Below are positions 1 through 7,650 of a stretch of 16,169 bases of DNA, one piece after another. Each line of letters starts with the position of its first letter. Positions within the stretch are counted from its first letter, which is position 1. Source of the stretch: Nanobdellati archaeon (GTDB taxonomy: Archaea; EX4484-52; JAADEF01); the NCBI GenBank assembly GCA_015520895.1, contig WAPH01000033.1:1-16169 (forward strand), written 5' to 3'. Made by a program: the position numbers and the translations under genes. The notes beneath the pieces are model-generated. The model made no database searches and was not told where the DNA came from. It was given only the letters and a program-made list of their open reading frames with translations.

Positions 1-377
1 CCTCAGGAACCACTAGGTTAACAATCTTAAACTCTAACGGTAATGTAGGAATAGGTATAACCAACCCTCGAGCCAAACTTGATGTTGCAGGGAGTGTTAA
101 GGCACAATCTTTATGTTTAAGTGACGGATGTAAAACGTCATGGAGTCAAGTCAGTAGCAGTAATTTTGATTGGGGATCTCTTTGTAGATATCAAACTAGA
201 TGTGCACAAGGGTATTTCGCTCTTTCTTGTTATTCAAATGAATATTTAGTAGATTCTTTTTGTAGTGATGAAGGTGATTGGCCAGATTGTAGTGTGACTT
301 ATGGATGGGGTGGGCGTCTTACATCAAATGGAGAAGATAATCACTGTGCGGGAATTCTTTGTTGTAAAAACCCATAA
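1..377 (+). CDS. C-terminal end of a cysteine-rich, tail-fibre-like surface protein (5' truncated)
   Basis: The reading frame is open from base 3 at the window edge to a TAA at 375-377, giving 124 visible residues; the start lies outside. The first part reads GNVGIGITNPRAKLDVAGSV, a module common in phage tail-fibre-like and adhesin-like proteins of archaea and bacteria with small genomes. It is followed by a CLSDGCKTSW segment and then about 75 residues rich in Cys, Trp, Gly and Ser. I count ten cysteines in all, ending in a CC pair three residues before the C-terminus. The even number and spacing suggest disulfides, so an extracellular, cross-linked tip domain is likely. No membrane segment is visible in this part. 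The gene looks less AT-rich than its neighbours, which would fit a fast-evolving or acquired surface gene. The role in adhesion is inferred. Confidence 0.75.
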   Translation, partial: SGTTRLTILNSNGNVGIGITNPRAKLDVAGSVKAQSLCLSDGCKTSWSQVSSSNFDWGSLCRYQTRCAQGYFALSCYSNEYLVDSFCSDEGDWPDCSVTYGWGGRLTSNGEDNHCAGILCCKNP

Positions 378-398
378 TGAATACAATATAATTTACAA

Positions 399-426
399 AG
401 ACTATAGAATGCACTATTCTCTGTCT
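399..426. terminator. Weak imperfect hairpin between convergent genes
   Basis: Between the surface-protein stop (377) and the asnB stop (458), AGAC(399-402) pairs with GTCT(423-426) and AGAAT(406-410) pairs with ATTCT(416-420) around a 5-nt loop. There is no clear U-tract after it on either strand. It could serve transcripts arriving from both sides, but an AT-rich hairpin this short may be chance. Nothing else is recognisable in 378-457. Confidence 0.25.
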
Positions 427-457
427 GTAAGATGTGTAGCAGATTAATTTAAAATTC

Positions 458-2245
458 CTACTTTTCTAAAAACTTTTCACTCCATTCCTTAAATACCCAT
501 AATCTCATTTTGTATGTTAATGCTATTTCATGATCCTTGCCCCATACTTTACTTTCATAAAAGCTTTGAATTTCTAAAGGTATAATGTCCTTTTCAACAA
601 GATTCATTAGCGCATTTTTTAACTCTTCATCCTTTCCTTGGAATAATTCTTTGATAGGAGGAGTGAAGCCTCTTTTTTTATTTTTCAGAATCTTTTTTGG
701 AAGTAAGTTTTTAGCATATTCTCTTAGTAAGATCTTGCCTTTTCTTATACCTACTTTCCATTTAGAAGGTATTTGTTTGGCAAGATTGAGCATGCGAAAA
801 TCTAAATAAGGATTTCTCACTTCCAAACTATACAACATAGATGCCCTATCTACTTTAGTAAGATAATTGTCTCCTAATGTCCTGTAATATATATCAAAGT
901 TTATCAGGGTTTCTAGTTCATCAACATCTTTAGCTCTTTCCATACCTTCTTTAACCCATTCTTTGTATTCATTAGGATAATATTTCACATCCTTTAACCA
1001 CTCTACCCACCATTCCTCTGCATTTATGTTTCCCAACCTTATTAATTCCATTAATTTCCAGCAGAATCCTAATTCTTTGCACTTCTTTTGTAATTTAGAC
1101 GCTCTTTTACTTAAAATAGGGAATTTAGAAAATAATCTGGAAAGTTTATAGGCTCTATAAACCTCGTATCCTCCAAAAACCTCATCTCCTCCATCACCAC
1201 TTATCGCCACTTTTATTTTATCTCTTGCTTTTTTACTTGATAACATTAAAGCAAAAGATGAATAATCTGCAAAAGGCTCGTCATAGGCCTTGAAATAATC
1301 TTTTATCATCTCCTGGAAATCATCTTTATTAAACTCTATAATATTTACATCAGGAACCCATGTTTTAACTAAAGAACTTTCATCAAACTTCTTATCATAA
1401 AATTTAACAGTAAATGTTCTTGGCATTCTATCTTTAAGTAAAGCATATAGCAAAGAACTATCCATACCTGAACTTAAAAAGATGCCTACAGGAACATCAC
1501 TTCTCTCCCATCTTAACTCTACTGATGAAACCAGAGTATTATGAAGGTCATAGAATAGCTTTTTTTTGTTTTTAAGAGGTTTATATGGTTTTAATCTGTA
1601 GTATCTTTCTATTCTTATTCCCTCATTATTTTCCCATATTAGATTAGTTCCCGCAGGCAATTTTTTTACTTCTTTAAAGATGGTTAAAGGTGAAGGTATG
1701 AATCCTAATGCAAAATACAACTTTACTGCTTTCTGATCTATTTCCTTTTCATGAAGTAGAGGTAGAAGACCTGATAATTGACTGCTAAAAGCGAATTTCT
1801 CTTTATTACTTATATAATATAAAGGTTTTTTACCTACGCGATCACGAGAACAAAAGAACTTATTGCCATCATAAATACAAAAAGCCCACATACCGTTAAG
1901 TTTGTGAACAACTTCTTTTCCATAAAATATGTAAGCTGCCAATAATACTTCAGTATCTGATTCGGTGGAGAAAGAAAATCTTTTTTCTTTTAATTCTTCT
2001 TTCAATTCTTTGTAATTATATATTTCTCCATTGAATACTATCCAATACTCTTTTCCTTCATACACATATCGCATAGGCTGGTTAGAGCGAGCATCTAAAT
2101 CGACGATACTAAGCCTTACGTGTCCTAGAGTTACACTGCCAACAACTTTAACATCTTGGAAATCGGGTCCTCTATGCTTTATAGCATTATTCATTTCAGA
2201 AACTAATGCTTCGTCCTTCCAACTTATGCCGTTAATCCCGCACAT
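458..2245 (-). CDS. asnB: AsnB-type glutamine amidotransferase (asparagine synthetase, glutamine-hydrolysing)
   Basis: 595 residues, a usual length for AsnB. The N-terminal glutaminase domain (about 1-200) starts with Met-Cys2-Gly, which fixes the start because Cys2 becomes the nucleophile after Met removal. It carries HRGPD (24-28), NGEIYN (72-77), SDTE (96-99) and NGMWAF (117-122). The C-terminal ATP-pyrophosphatase domain has the PP-loop SSGMDSS (258-264) and SGDGGDEVFGGY (349-360). The family releases ammonia from glutamine and transfers it to an adenylated carboxylate, classically aspartate. The gene starts 5 nt after the nucleotide-sugar dehydrogenase stop, so the two are co-transcribed. 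AsnB relatives in polysaccharide loci are thought to amidate uronic acids, so a glycan carboxylate is a realistic alternative substrate. Both catalytic domains look intact. Confidence 0.93.
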   Translation of the reverse strand: MCGINGISWKDEALVSEMNNAIKHRGPDFQDVKVVGSVTLGHVRLSIVDLDARSNQPMRYVYEGKEYWIVFNGEIYNYKELKEELKEKRFSFSTESDTEVLLAAYIFYGKEVVHKLNGMWAFCIYDGNKFFCSRDRVGKKPLYYISNKEKFAFSSQLSGLLPLLHEKEIDQKAVKLYFALGFIPSPLTIFKEVKKLPAGTNLIWENNEGIRIERYYRLKPYKPLKNKKKLFYDLHNTLVSSVELRWERSDVPVGIFLSSGMDSSLLYALLKDRMPRTFTVKFYDKKFDESSLVKTWVPDVNIIEFNKDDFQEMIKDYFKAYDEPFADYSSFALMLSSKKARDKIKVAISGDGGDEVFGGYEVYRAYKLSRLFSKFPILSKRASKLQKKCKELGFCWKLMELIRLGNINAEEWWVEWLKDVKYYPNEYKEWVKEGMERAKDVDELETLINFDIYYRTLGDNYLTKVDRASMLYSLEVRNPYLDFRMLNLAKQIPSKWKVGIRKGKILLREYAKNLLPKKILKNKKRGFTPPIKELFQGKDEELKNALMNLVEKDIIPLEIQSFYESKVWGKDHEIALTYKMRLWVFKEWSEKFLEK

Positions 2246-2250
2246 TTACT

Positions 2251-3540
2251 CTACCTTCCCCTCCCAATCCCTGTGTATCTTAAACCATGCTTTTCTACTT
2301 CTTCTCTTTCGTACATCATTCTTGCATCGAAGATTAATACATCTTTATTCTCATTCAACTTTTTAATTCTTACAAAATCTAATTGTTTGTATTCGTTATG
2401 ATCTGTTGCTAATACTATCACATCTTTATCCTTTACCACTTCATATATGTCTTTATGATTGTGATTTAAATGATAAGGGTCATGCACTTCTACTTCTGCT
2501 CCATGTTCTTTTAAGTATTCGATGAATTTCATAGAAGGAGAATTACGGAAATCTCCTATGTTGCCTTTATAACTTAATCCTAACACTGCTATTTTACTTC
2601 CTTTTAAAGGCTTACCTATCTTATTTAGTTCCGTCATTAACTTAGTAAAGGCATATTTTGGCATATTATCATTAACCCCTCTTCCTGCTAAAATAACTTT
2701 AGGATGATATTCTTTTTTATGAGCGAGATGTGTTAAATAATAGGGATCCACAGGTAAGCAGTGACCTCCTACCCCTAAACCAGGATAGAATTTGATGAAA
2801 TTCCATTTTGTTGCTGCCGCTTCAATAACTTCTTTTACATCGATGTTTAATTTATCACATATGATGGCTATCTCGTTCATTAAAGCGATGTTTAGATCAC
2901 GTTGCACATTCTCTATGATCTTAGCCGTTTCTGCTGTTCTTAGGTCTTTAACAATGTGTATCTCTTTAACTATGTGTTTGTAAAGATACCTTACTTCTTT
3001 TGCTATGCTTAATGAGGAAGCCCCTACAACTCTTATAATTTTATCTATTGTGTGATTCTTATCTCCGGGGTTATATCTTTCAGGTACATGTGCCACTCCA
3101 AAATCCTCATTAACTTTTAAACCACTTTCTTTTTCTAAGAAAGGGATTAATTCTTCTTCACAAAAGGTTGGATGTACTGTACTTTCTAACACTACTATAT
3201 CTCCTTTTTTCAAACCACGTGCAATATTCTTAGCTGCAGAAAATACATGGTCGAGAATCGGTTTTTTAGTATCATCTACTGGTGTGGGTACGCAAATTAT
3301 ATGGATGTTTGCTTTTTTTGATGCTTCTACACCATTCGTGGTTGCATAAAAATTATTTTTTGCATTTTCAAGCAATTCTTGAAGTCCTAGATCTTTGAGG
3401 TGCACCTCTCCTTTATTTAATTTATCCACTATTTCTTTGTTTATATCTACGCCTATAACTTTAAACCCTTTACTTGCAAAATGAAGTGCGGTAGGCAATC
3501 CAACATATCCCAAACCATAAATTGCTAAAGTCTTACTCAT
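2251..3540 (-). CDS. Nucleotide-sugar dehydrogenase (UDP-HexNAc 6-dehydrogenase type, WecC/WbpA-like)
   Basis: 429 residues, typical of the UDP-glucose/GDP-mannose dehydrogenase family. These enzymes oxidise C6 of a UDP-sugar to a carboxylate with two NAD+. The N-terminal Rossmann fold starts with GLGYVGLP (9-16). The central part holds the ESTVHPT and VPERYNPG motifs and the catalytic-Cys loop GVGGHCLPVDPYY, with Cys261 as the expected nucleophile. The C-terminal Rossmann domain has LGLSYKGNIGDFRNSPS and a late VIVLATDH strand. The PER-NPGD and HC-PVDPYYLT patterns fit UDP-N-acetylhexosamine dehydrogenases (WbpA, WbpO, TviB, WecC) better than UDP-glucose dehydrogenases. GlcNAc, GalNAc or ManNAc cannot be told apart here. 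It is first in a two-gene operon with asnB. The ATG has no SD but has a TATA box about 27 nt upstream, so it is probably leaderless. Confidence 0.9.
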   Translation of the reverse strand: MSKTLAIYGLGYVGLPTALHFASKGFKVIGVDINKEIVDKLNKGEVHLKDLGLQELLENAKNNFYATTNGVEASKKANIHIICVPTPVDDTKKPILDHVFSAAKNIARGLKKGDIVVLESTVHPTFCEEELIPFLEKESGLKVNEDFGVAHVPERYNPGDKNHTIDKIIRVVGASSLSIAKEVRYLYKHIVKEIHIVKDLRTAETAKIIENVQRDLNIALMNEIAIICDKLNIDVKEVIEAAATKWNFIKFYPGLGVGGHCLPVDPYYLTHLAHKKEYHPKVILAGRGVNDNMPKYAFTKLMTELNKIGKPLKGSKIAVLGLSYKGNIGDFRNSPSMKFIEYLKEHGAEVEVHDPYHLNHNHKDIYEVVKDKDVIVLATDHNEYKQLDFVRIKKLNENKDVLIFDARMMYEREEVEKHGLRYTGIGRGR

Positions 3541-3562
3541 ATCGCTATTTATGTTATTATAG

Positions 3563-3571
3563 TTTTTAAAA
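3563..3571. promoter_or_regulatory. TATA box shared by two divergent leaderless genes
   Basis: TTTTTAAAA lies almost exactly in the middle of the 52-bp gap between the divergent starts at 3540 (-) and 3593 (+). Its centre (3567) is 27 nt from the minus ATG and 26 nt from the plus ATG. This is the normal archaeal distance from TATA box to transcription start, so both mRNAs would begin at their start codons. The motif is nearly palindromic and can be read in either direction. A second T-rich stretch (3574-3581) is too close to the plus start to be its TATA box. Confidence 0.55.
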
Positions 3572-3592
3572 TGTTTTTAATCACATATATTT

Positions 3593-4510
3593 ATGGAAAT
3601 TAACTGGAAGAAATTCAAAAAGAAAAATGTATGCTTGGTAATTCATCAACATGCTGATTTAGACGCTTTAGGTTCTGCCATGGCTTTACAGAGTTACTTG
3701 ATGAGAACTTACAGTATTTCATCAAAAATTTATGCAAAATCTCTTAATTCACTTTCAAAGAAATATGTTGCTATGCATGACTTTAAATTGGAAAAAGTAA
3801 TAGATAAACTTAATTGCGAGGTTGCTTTAGTGATAGATACTGCCAGTTTGAACCAATTAGGTTTTGAATTATCCTCAAAAACTATTGTAGTGTTTGATCA
3901 TCACATTACTAATGACATTCCTAGCGATTATAAGTATCTTAAACCTTATTCCTCTACGGCTCGTGTTATTTACGAATATGTGAGAGATGTTAACGCATAT
4001 GAGGCACAACACCTTCTTGCAGGATTGCTTTATGATACTTCTTTTCTAAGATATGCAGACATAGAGGATTTAGATGTTGTTAAACAACTTCTTTTAGTAT
4101 CGAAAACAACGCTTAATGATTATTGGTTTATTCGAGAGCAAGCCATTAATATTGAAAAAGAAGCCAAGAAATTTATGGTTCAAGCCATAGAGAACTCTTT
4201 TGTTCTTTCGTGGTTTGGTAAAAAAATAATTGTTAGTAAAGTAGGATCTTATGAAAGCAAAATAGCAGCTATGTTTTTACAATTAGGGTTTGATGCTTCT
4301 TTAATTTTCTCTTTAAAAAAGAAAGAATCTAGATTAAGTTGCAGATTTAATGACAAATCTTTTGAAGAGGCAGAGGTCAAAGAATTAGTAGGTAGTATTT
4401 CTAAGGCTTTAGATATGAAGTGCGGAGGTCATAAATATGTTATTTATTGCAAAGGTAAGACTTTAGATATGGATAAGATTTTTAATATTTTAAAGAAAGC
4501 ATTAGTTTAG
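3593..4510 (+). CDS. DHH-family phosphoesterase (NrnA-like)
   Basis: 305 residues. The N-terminal DHH domain has motif I HQHADLDALGS (18-28), motif II VIDTAS with Asp82, and motif III FDHH (101-104); these ligate two divalent metals, normally Mn2+. The C-terminal DHHA1 substrate-binding domain ends with CGGHK (277-281), matching the usual GGGH signature with one change. DHH-DHHA1 proteins of this size include NrnA oligoribonuclease/pAp phosphatases, cyclic-dinucleotide phosphodiesterases and archaeal RecJ-like nucleases. The compact size favours degradation of short oligonucleotides or pAp over RecJ, but substrate is not decided by sequence alone. It leads a + strand operon with an M42 peptidase (8-nt gap) and Orc1/Cdc6. 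The ATG has no SD and a TATA box 26 nt upstream, so it is probably leaderless. Confidence 0.85.
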   Translation: MEINWKKFKKKNVCLVIHQHADLDALGSAMALQSYLMRTYSISSKIYAKSLNSLSKKYVAMHDFKLEKVIDKLNCEVALVIDTASLNQLGFELSSKTIVVFDHHITNDIPSDYKYLKPYSSTARVIYEYVRDVNAYEAQHLLAGLLYDTSFLRYADIEDLDVVKQLLLVSKTTLNDYWFIREQAINIEKEAKKFMVQAIENSFVLSWFGKKIIVSKVGSYESKIAAMFLQLGFDASLIFSLKKKESRLSCRFNDKSFEEAEVKELVGSISKALDMKCGGHKYVIYCKGKTLDMDKIFNILKKALV

Positions 4511-4518
4511 GTGATTAA

Positions 4519-5574
4519 ATGTATGATTTATTAAAGAAACTTAGTGAATCTTTCGGTCCGAGTGGCTATGAAAAAGAAGTACGAGACGTTATTAAAAATG
4601 AAATTAAAGACTATGTGGAAGAAATAAAAGAGGATGTGCTTGGCAACCTCATAGCAAAAGTAGGAAATGGTAAAAAGAAGGTATTAGTTGAGGCTCACAT
4701 GGATGAGATAGCTTTAATGGTTAAGCATATTGATGATAAAGGTTTTATATCTGTAGTAAGTTTAGGGGGATGGGACGCACGTGTTTTATTAGGACAGAAA
4801 GTAGTATTACGCAATTATAAAAATGAAAAGATATATGGTGTAGCAGGTTCCAAGCCAGTACATCTGATGGAAAAGAACGAGGAAAAAGAAATAAAAATAA
4901 AAGATATATTTATTGATGTTGGAGCGAAAGATAAAAAAGAAGTTGAAAAATGGAATATAAAAGTAGGAGATGTACTAGTTATTGATGCACATTTAACTTA
5001 TTTAGGTAAAAGTGAAGATTTAGTTAGCGGAAAAGCATTGGATAATCGCATCGGTTGCGCCATACTTATAGATCTTATAAAGAATTTGCCTAATGAATTT
5101 AAAGACAATTATACTTTTTATTTTGTTTTTACAACTCAAGAAGAGTTAGGTCTAAAAGGTGCAAGGACCTCCGCATTTGATTTGGACGTTGACTGCGCCA
5201 TTTCAGTTGATACTTCTCCTGCAGGAGATACGCCAGGCATAGAAGAAAAAATTGCCGATATAAAGGTAGGAAAAGGAGTTGTTATTGATGTAGTGCAAGC
5301 AGAGGGATACGGGCTTGTGATGCGTCGAGAAATATTAGATAAAGCTATAGATGTACTTGAGAAAGCCAAGATTCCTTATCAGTTGGAGGTAGGGAGTGGA
5401 GGCGTAAGTAATGCTGCTATTCTTTATATAACTAAAAAAGGAATACCTACTGTTGGTATAAGTGTGGCAACACGTAATCTTCACACGCCTGTAGAGGTTG
5501 CAAGTCTTAAGGATATGGAATTAGCTAAAAAAGCCATAATAGAATTAATTAAGGCAGATGTATGTAAATTATGA
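4519..5574 (+). CDS. M42-family metallo-aminopeptidase (TET-like)
   Basis: 351 residues, standard for M42 dodecameric aminopeptidases, which trim short cytosolic peptides made by the proteasome and other proteases. The expected zinc and catalytic residues are all present: His60 in AHMDE, Asp175 in ALDNR, the Glu pair 208/209 in TQEELG, Asp231 in SVDTSP and His322 in NLHTP. The segment between about 73 and 165 forms the inserted dimerisation domain of the family. The Gly-rich loop reads GSGGVSNAA (292-300) where most members have GGTDA, which may affect substrate choice. The ATG follows a GGTGAT SD site that overlaps the DHH stop codon. The stop overlaps the next start by 4 nt. Some M42 relatives were first annotated as endoglucanases; the metal site argues for a peptidase. 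Confidence 0.92.
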   Translation: MYDLLKKLSESFGPSGYEKEVRDVIKNEIKDYVEEIKEDVLGNLIAKVGNGKKKVLVEAHMDEIALMVKHIDDKGFISVVSLGGWDARVLLGQKVVLRNYKNEKIYGVAGSKPVHLMEKNEEKEIKIKDIFIDVGAKDKKEVEKWNIKVGDVLVIDAHLTYLGKSEDLVSGKALDNRIGCAILIDLIKNLPNEFKDNYTFYFVFTTQEELGLKGARTSAFDLDVDCAISVDTSPAGDTPGIEEKIADIKVGKGVVIDVVQAEGYGLVMRREILDKAIDVLEKAKIPYQLEVGSGGVSNAAILYITKKGIPTVGISVATRNLHTPVEVASLKDMELAKKAIIELIKADVCKL

Positions 5575-6587
5575 TTATGAATCAAGCCATTATTAAAAAC
5601 ATAGATGTTTTACAGGAAGATTACCTCCCTGAAAAAATAATAGGAAGGAAAAAAGAAATAGAATCAATAGCAAGTAGTATAAGGCCTTTGTTTTATAATA
5701 AGCCCATGATTAATTTGTTTTTGCATGGGCGTACAGGTACTGGTAAAACTTCTGTAATTCGTTATATCATACGGGAAGTGAGTAAAGAAACTTCTAGGAT
5801 TAAAGGAATTTATGTGAATTGTTGGATGGATGATACTACTTATGCTGTGCTTTTGAGAATAGCAGAGGTTTTACATCCCACTATGAGGTTAGCCAAGATT
5901 AAAAGAAGCAATGCCGAAATACTTGATTTAATAAACTTTAAGAAAGGAAACACAAAAGTTTTTGTAGTTTTAGATGAAGTAGATAAATTAAAAAGTGATG
6001 AAATTCTTTATATGCTAAGTAGGGAAGGATATGGATTAATTATGATAAGCAATTACAATATAGCTTTAAACAAGTTGGATAGAAGAGTAAGGAGTTCTTT
6101 AAGTTATATAGATATAGAGTTTGAGCCTTATGATTATGAGGATCTTTATAATATTTTGAAGGAAAGAAGTAAATATGCATTTTATGAAGGCGCTTTTCCT
6201 GAACCTTTTTTAAAAGTTGCAGCTAAAAACGCTAAAGGAGATGCAAGAGTTGGTATATCTATTATTAGGAATGCTGCATTATTTGCGGAACAACAGGGAA
6301 AAAAGAAGGTAGACAGAGAGGATTTACTTAAAGCCTTAAAAAGTGTGAAGGGAGCAAAGGAACAAGAATTAGAAAAGGAATTAAAGGGTAAGACTAAAAA
6401 AATATACGAGATTGTAAAAGGATTAGGAGAAGCGGATGCAAAAGAAATATCCCGAATATATAAGGAAAGGTTTGGTGAAGATATTCACGAAAGGACTTTA
6501 CGGTATTATTTACAGGAATTAGTGGAAAAGGGCTTAATAGAAACGAAAGGAGAGAAAAGATGGAAAAAATATTCTTCTTTAATTTAG
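5571..6587 (+). CDS. cdc6: Orc1/Cdc6-family replication initiator
   Basis: 338 residues, rather short for archaeal Orc1/Cdc6. The AAA+ core starts with DYLPEKIIGRKKEIESIA (17-34), the family's usual lead-in. It has Walker A GRTGTGKTS (53-61), Walker B VFVVLDEVDKL (130-140; Asp135, Glu136), sensor 1 around ISNYN (159-163) and an Arg-rich LDRRVRSSL segment (169-177). A sensor 2 region with GDARVGISIIRNAA follows. Residues from about 268 form a winged-helix DNA-binding domain with ERTLRYYLQELVEKGLIE. In archaea this protein binds origin repeats and helps load MCM. The start overlaps the M42 stop as ATGA (5571-5574), suggesting translational coupling. A second in-frame ATG at 5577 is possible. 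Its stop lies 4 nt from the stop of the convergent NUDIX gene. Confidence 0.9.
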   Translation: MIMNQAIIKNIDVLQEDYLPEKIIGRKKEIESIASSIRPLFYNKPMINLFLHGRTGTGKTSVIRYIIREVSKETSRIKGIYVNCWMDDTTYAVLLRIAEVLHPTMRLAKIKRSNAEILDLINFKKGNTKVFVVLDEVDKLKSDEILYMLSREGYGLIMISNYNIALNKLDRRVRSSLSYIDIEFEPYDYEDLYNILKERSKYAFYEGAFPEPFLKVAAKNAKGDARVGISIIRNAALFAEQQGKKKVDREDLLKALKSVKGAKEQELEKELKGKTKKIYEIVKGLGEADAKEISRIYKERFGEDIHERTLRYYLQELVEKGLIETKGEKRWKKYSSLI

Positions 6588-6591
6588 CAAT

Positions 6592-7650
6592 TCATATTTT
6601 TTCCAATTTTAAAAATTCTAATCTCTCTCCTATTTCTGCCCAACTCCATGCCCATATAACTGCCTCAAACGCTTCTATCAACATATTATTTTTTAAGAAA
6701 TATTCAGCATCATTTATATATGATTGAATATTCTTTAGAATTTCCTTGCTTTTATTTGATAAGGGTTTTATCTTTGCATTTTTGAGTTTAAACAACCATT
6801 TTTTTGTTTCATCTCGAAGTTTAGTTTCAATGTTATTGTATTTAGCATTTTTATGTTTTGCTTGAAACCAAAAATCCACTGCCTCTTTCAACTCTATTTT
6901 TTCTTTTTTAAATACATGAGGTTTCCTAATCTCCATTTTCTTTAGCATTTCTTTAATAAGTTCCTCTTTACTTATTATCTTTTCTTTATCCAGTTTCCAT
7001 ATGAAAGCCAGGAAATCGTGAAGCGTGTCTGCAATTTCTTCTTTAAATTCTTCAAGATTTTTTGCATTTAATATTTCTTCTATCTCCTCTCTAACTCCTT
7101 TTAAATATTCTTTTACATTTGTTTCTTTAAAGAAAGGGCAATACCTTGCATTGTCTTCTAAATACTGTATCAAAGCACTTAAACCTTCGCTACTTACATA
7201 TACTTTTTTATCTGTCATTTTCCAATCTTTAAACTTGAATTCTCCGTAAACATATAGACCTGAGAGGACATAAGGTAACCAATAGATATCGTCTTCCCAC
7301 ATTTTTTTATAAGGTACTGAATCTAAGTTTTGCCAAAAAGGCTTTGCCTCTTCTGTTTCATAAAGAGATCCTTCGTAATCATGAGCAATAAAAACATGTG
7401 TTATTATATGCTCTTTCTCATTATTTATAAAGAAGAGGGTAGCTTTCTTTTGAAGATTTTTAGGGAGTATACCTGCTTCTTCTTTACTCTCTCTTATTAC
7501 TGCTTCTTCTATTGTTTCATTATCATTGACCTTCCCTCCCAATCCATTTATTAATCCAGCTCCTAAACCTCTTTTTTTCTCAATAAGCAATACTTTATTG
7601 TTTTTAATTAGGTAAAGAAGCACTTGGTTTTCAGCTTTACTTGTTTTCAT
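6592..7650 (-). CDS. Three-domain NUDIX (MTH1-like) + MazG-like + DUF357-like protein
   Basis: 352 residues in three parts. Residues 1-145 are an MTH1-type NUDIX hydrolase: the NUDIX box runs G39-x5-E45-x7-R53-E-x-x-E57-E58-x-G60. Asn35, Trp118 and Asp120/Asp121 (MWEDD) match MTH1 residues that recognise 8-oxo-dGTP and 2-hydroxy-dATP. Residues about 150-268 look like an all-alpha MazG NTP pyrophosphatase: EExxE at 188-192, ExxD at 205-208 and RKPHVF at 242-247. Residues about 273-350 resemble DUF357, an archaeal helical domain of unknown function, with YINDAEYFL and AWSWAEIGERL; a HEPN-like bundle is an alternative reading. Two independent house-cleaning activities in one chain suggest removal of damaged or surplus dNTPs. 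The gene follows tmk with a 14-nt overlap, so it is translated from the same message. The first domain is the surest, the last the least. Confidence 0.85.
   Translation of the reverse strand: MKTSKAENQVLLYLIKNNKVLLIEKKRGLGAGLINGLGGKVNDNETIEEAVIRESKEEAGILPKNLQKKATLFFINNEKEHIITHVFIAHDYEGSLYETEEAKPFWQNLDSVPYKKMWEDDIYWLPYVLSGLYVYGEFKFKDWKMTDKKVYVSSEGLSALIQYLEDNARYCPFFKETNVKEYLKGVREEIEEILNAKNLEEFKEEIADTLHDFLAFIWKLDKEKIISKEELIKEMLKKMEIRKPHVFKKEKIELKEAVDFWFQAKHKNAKYNNIETKLRDETKKWLFKLKNAKIKPLSNKSKEILKNIQSYINDAEYFLKNNMLIEAFEAVIWAWSWAEIGERLEFLKLEKI
6595..6610 (+). terminator. U-rich termination tract for the cdc6 operon
   Basis: Just after the cdc6 stop the + strand reads TATTTTTTCC followed by AATTTT. 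Archaeal RNA polymerase can stop at such U-tracts without a hairpin. The tract lies inside the 3' end of the convergent NUDIX-MazG gene because the two stops are only 4 nt apart. This is inferred from sequence only. Confidence 0.3.
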
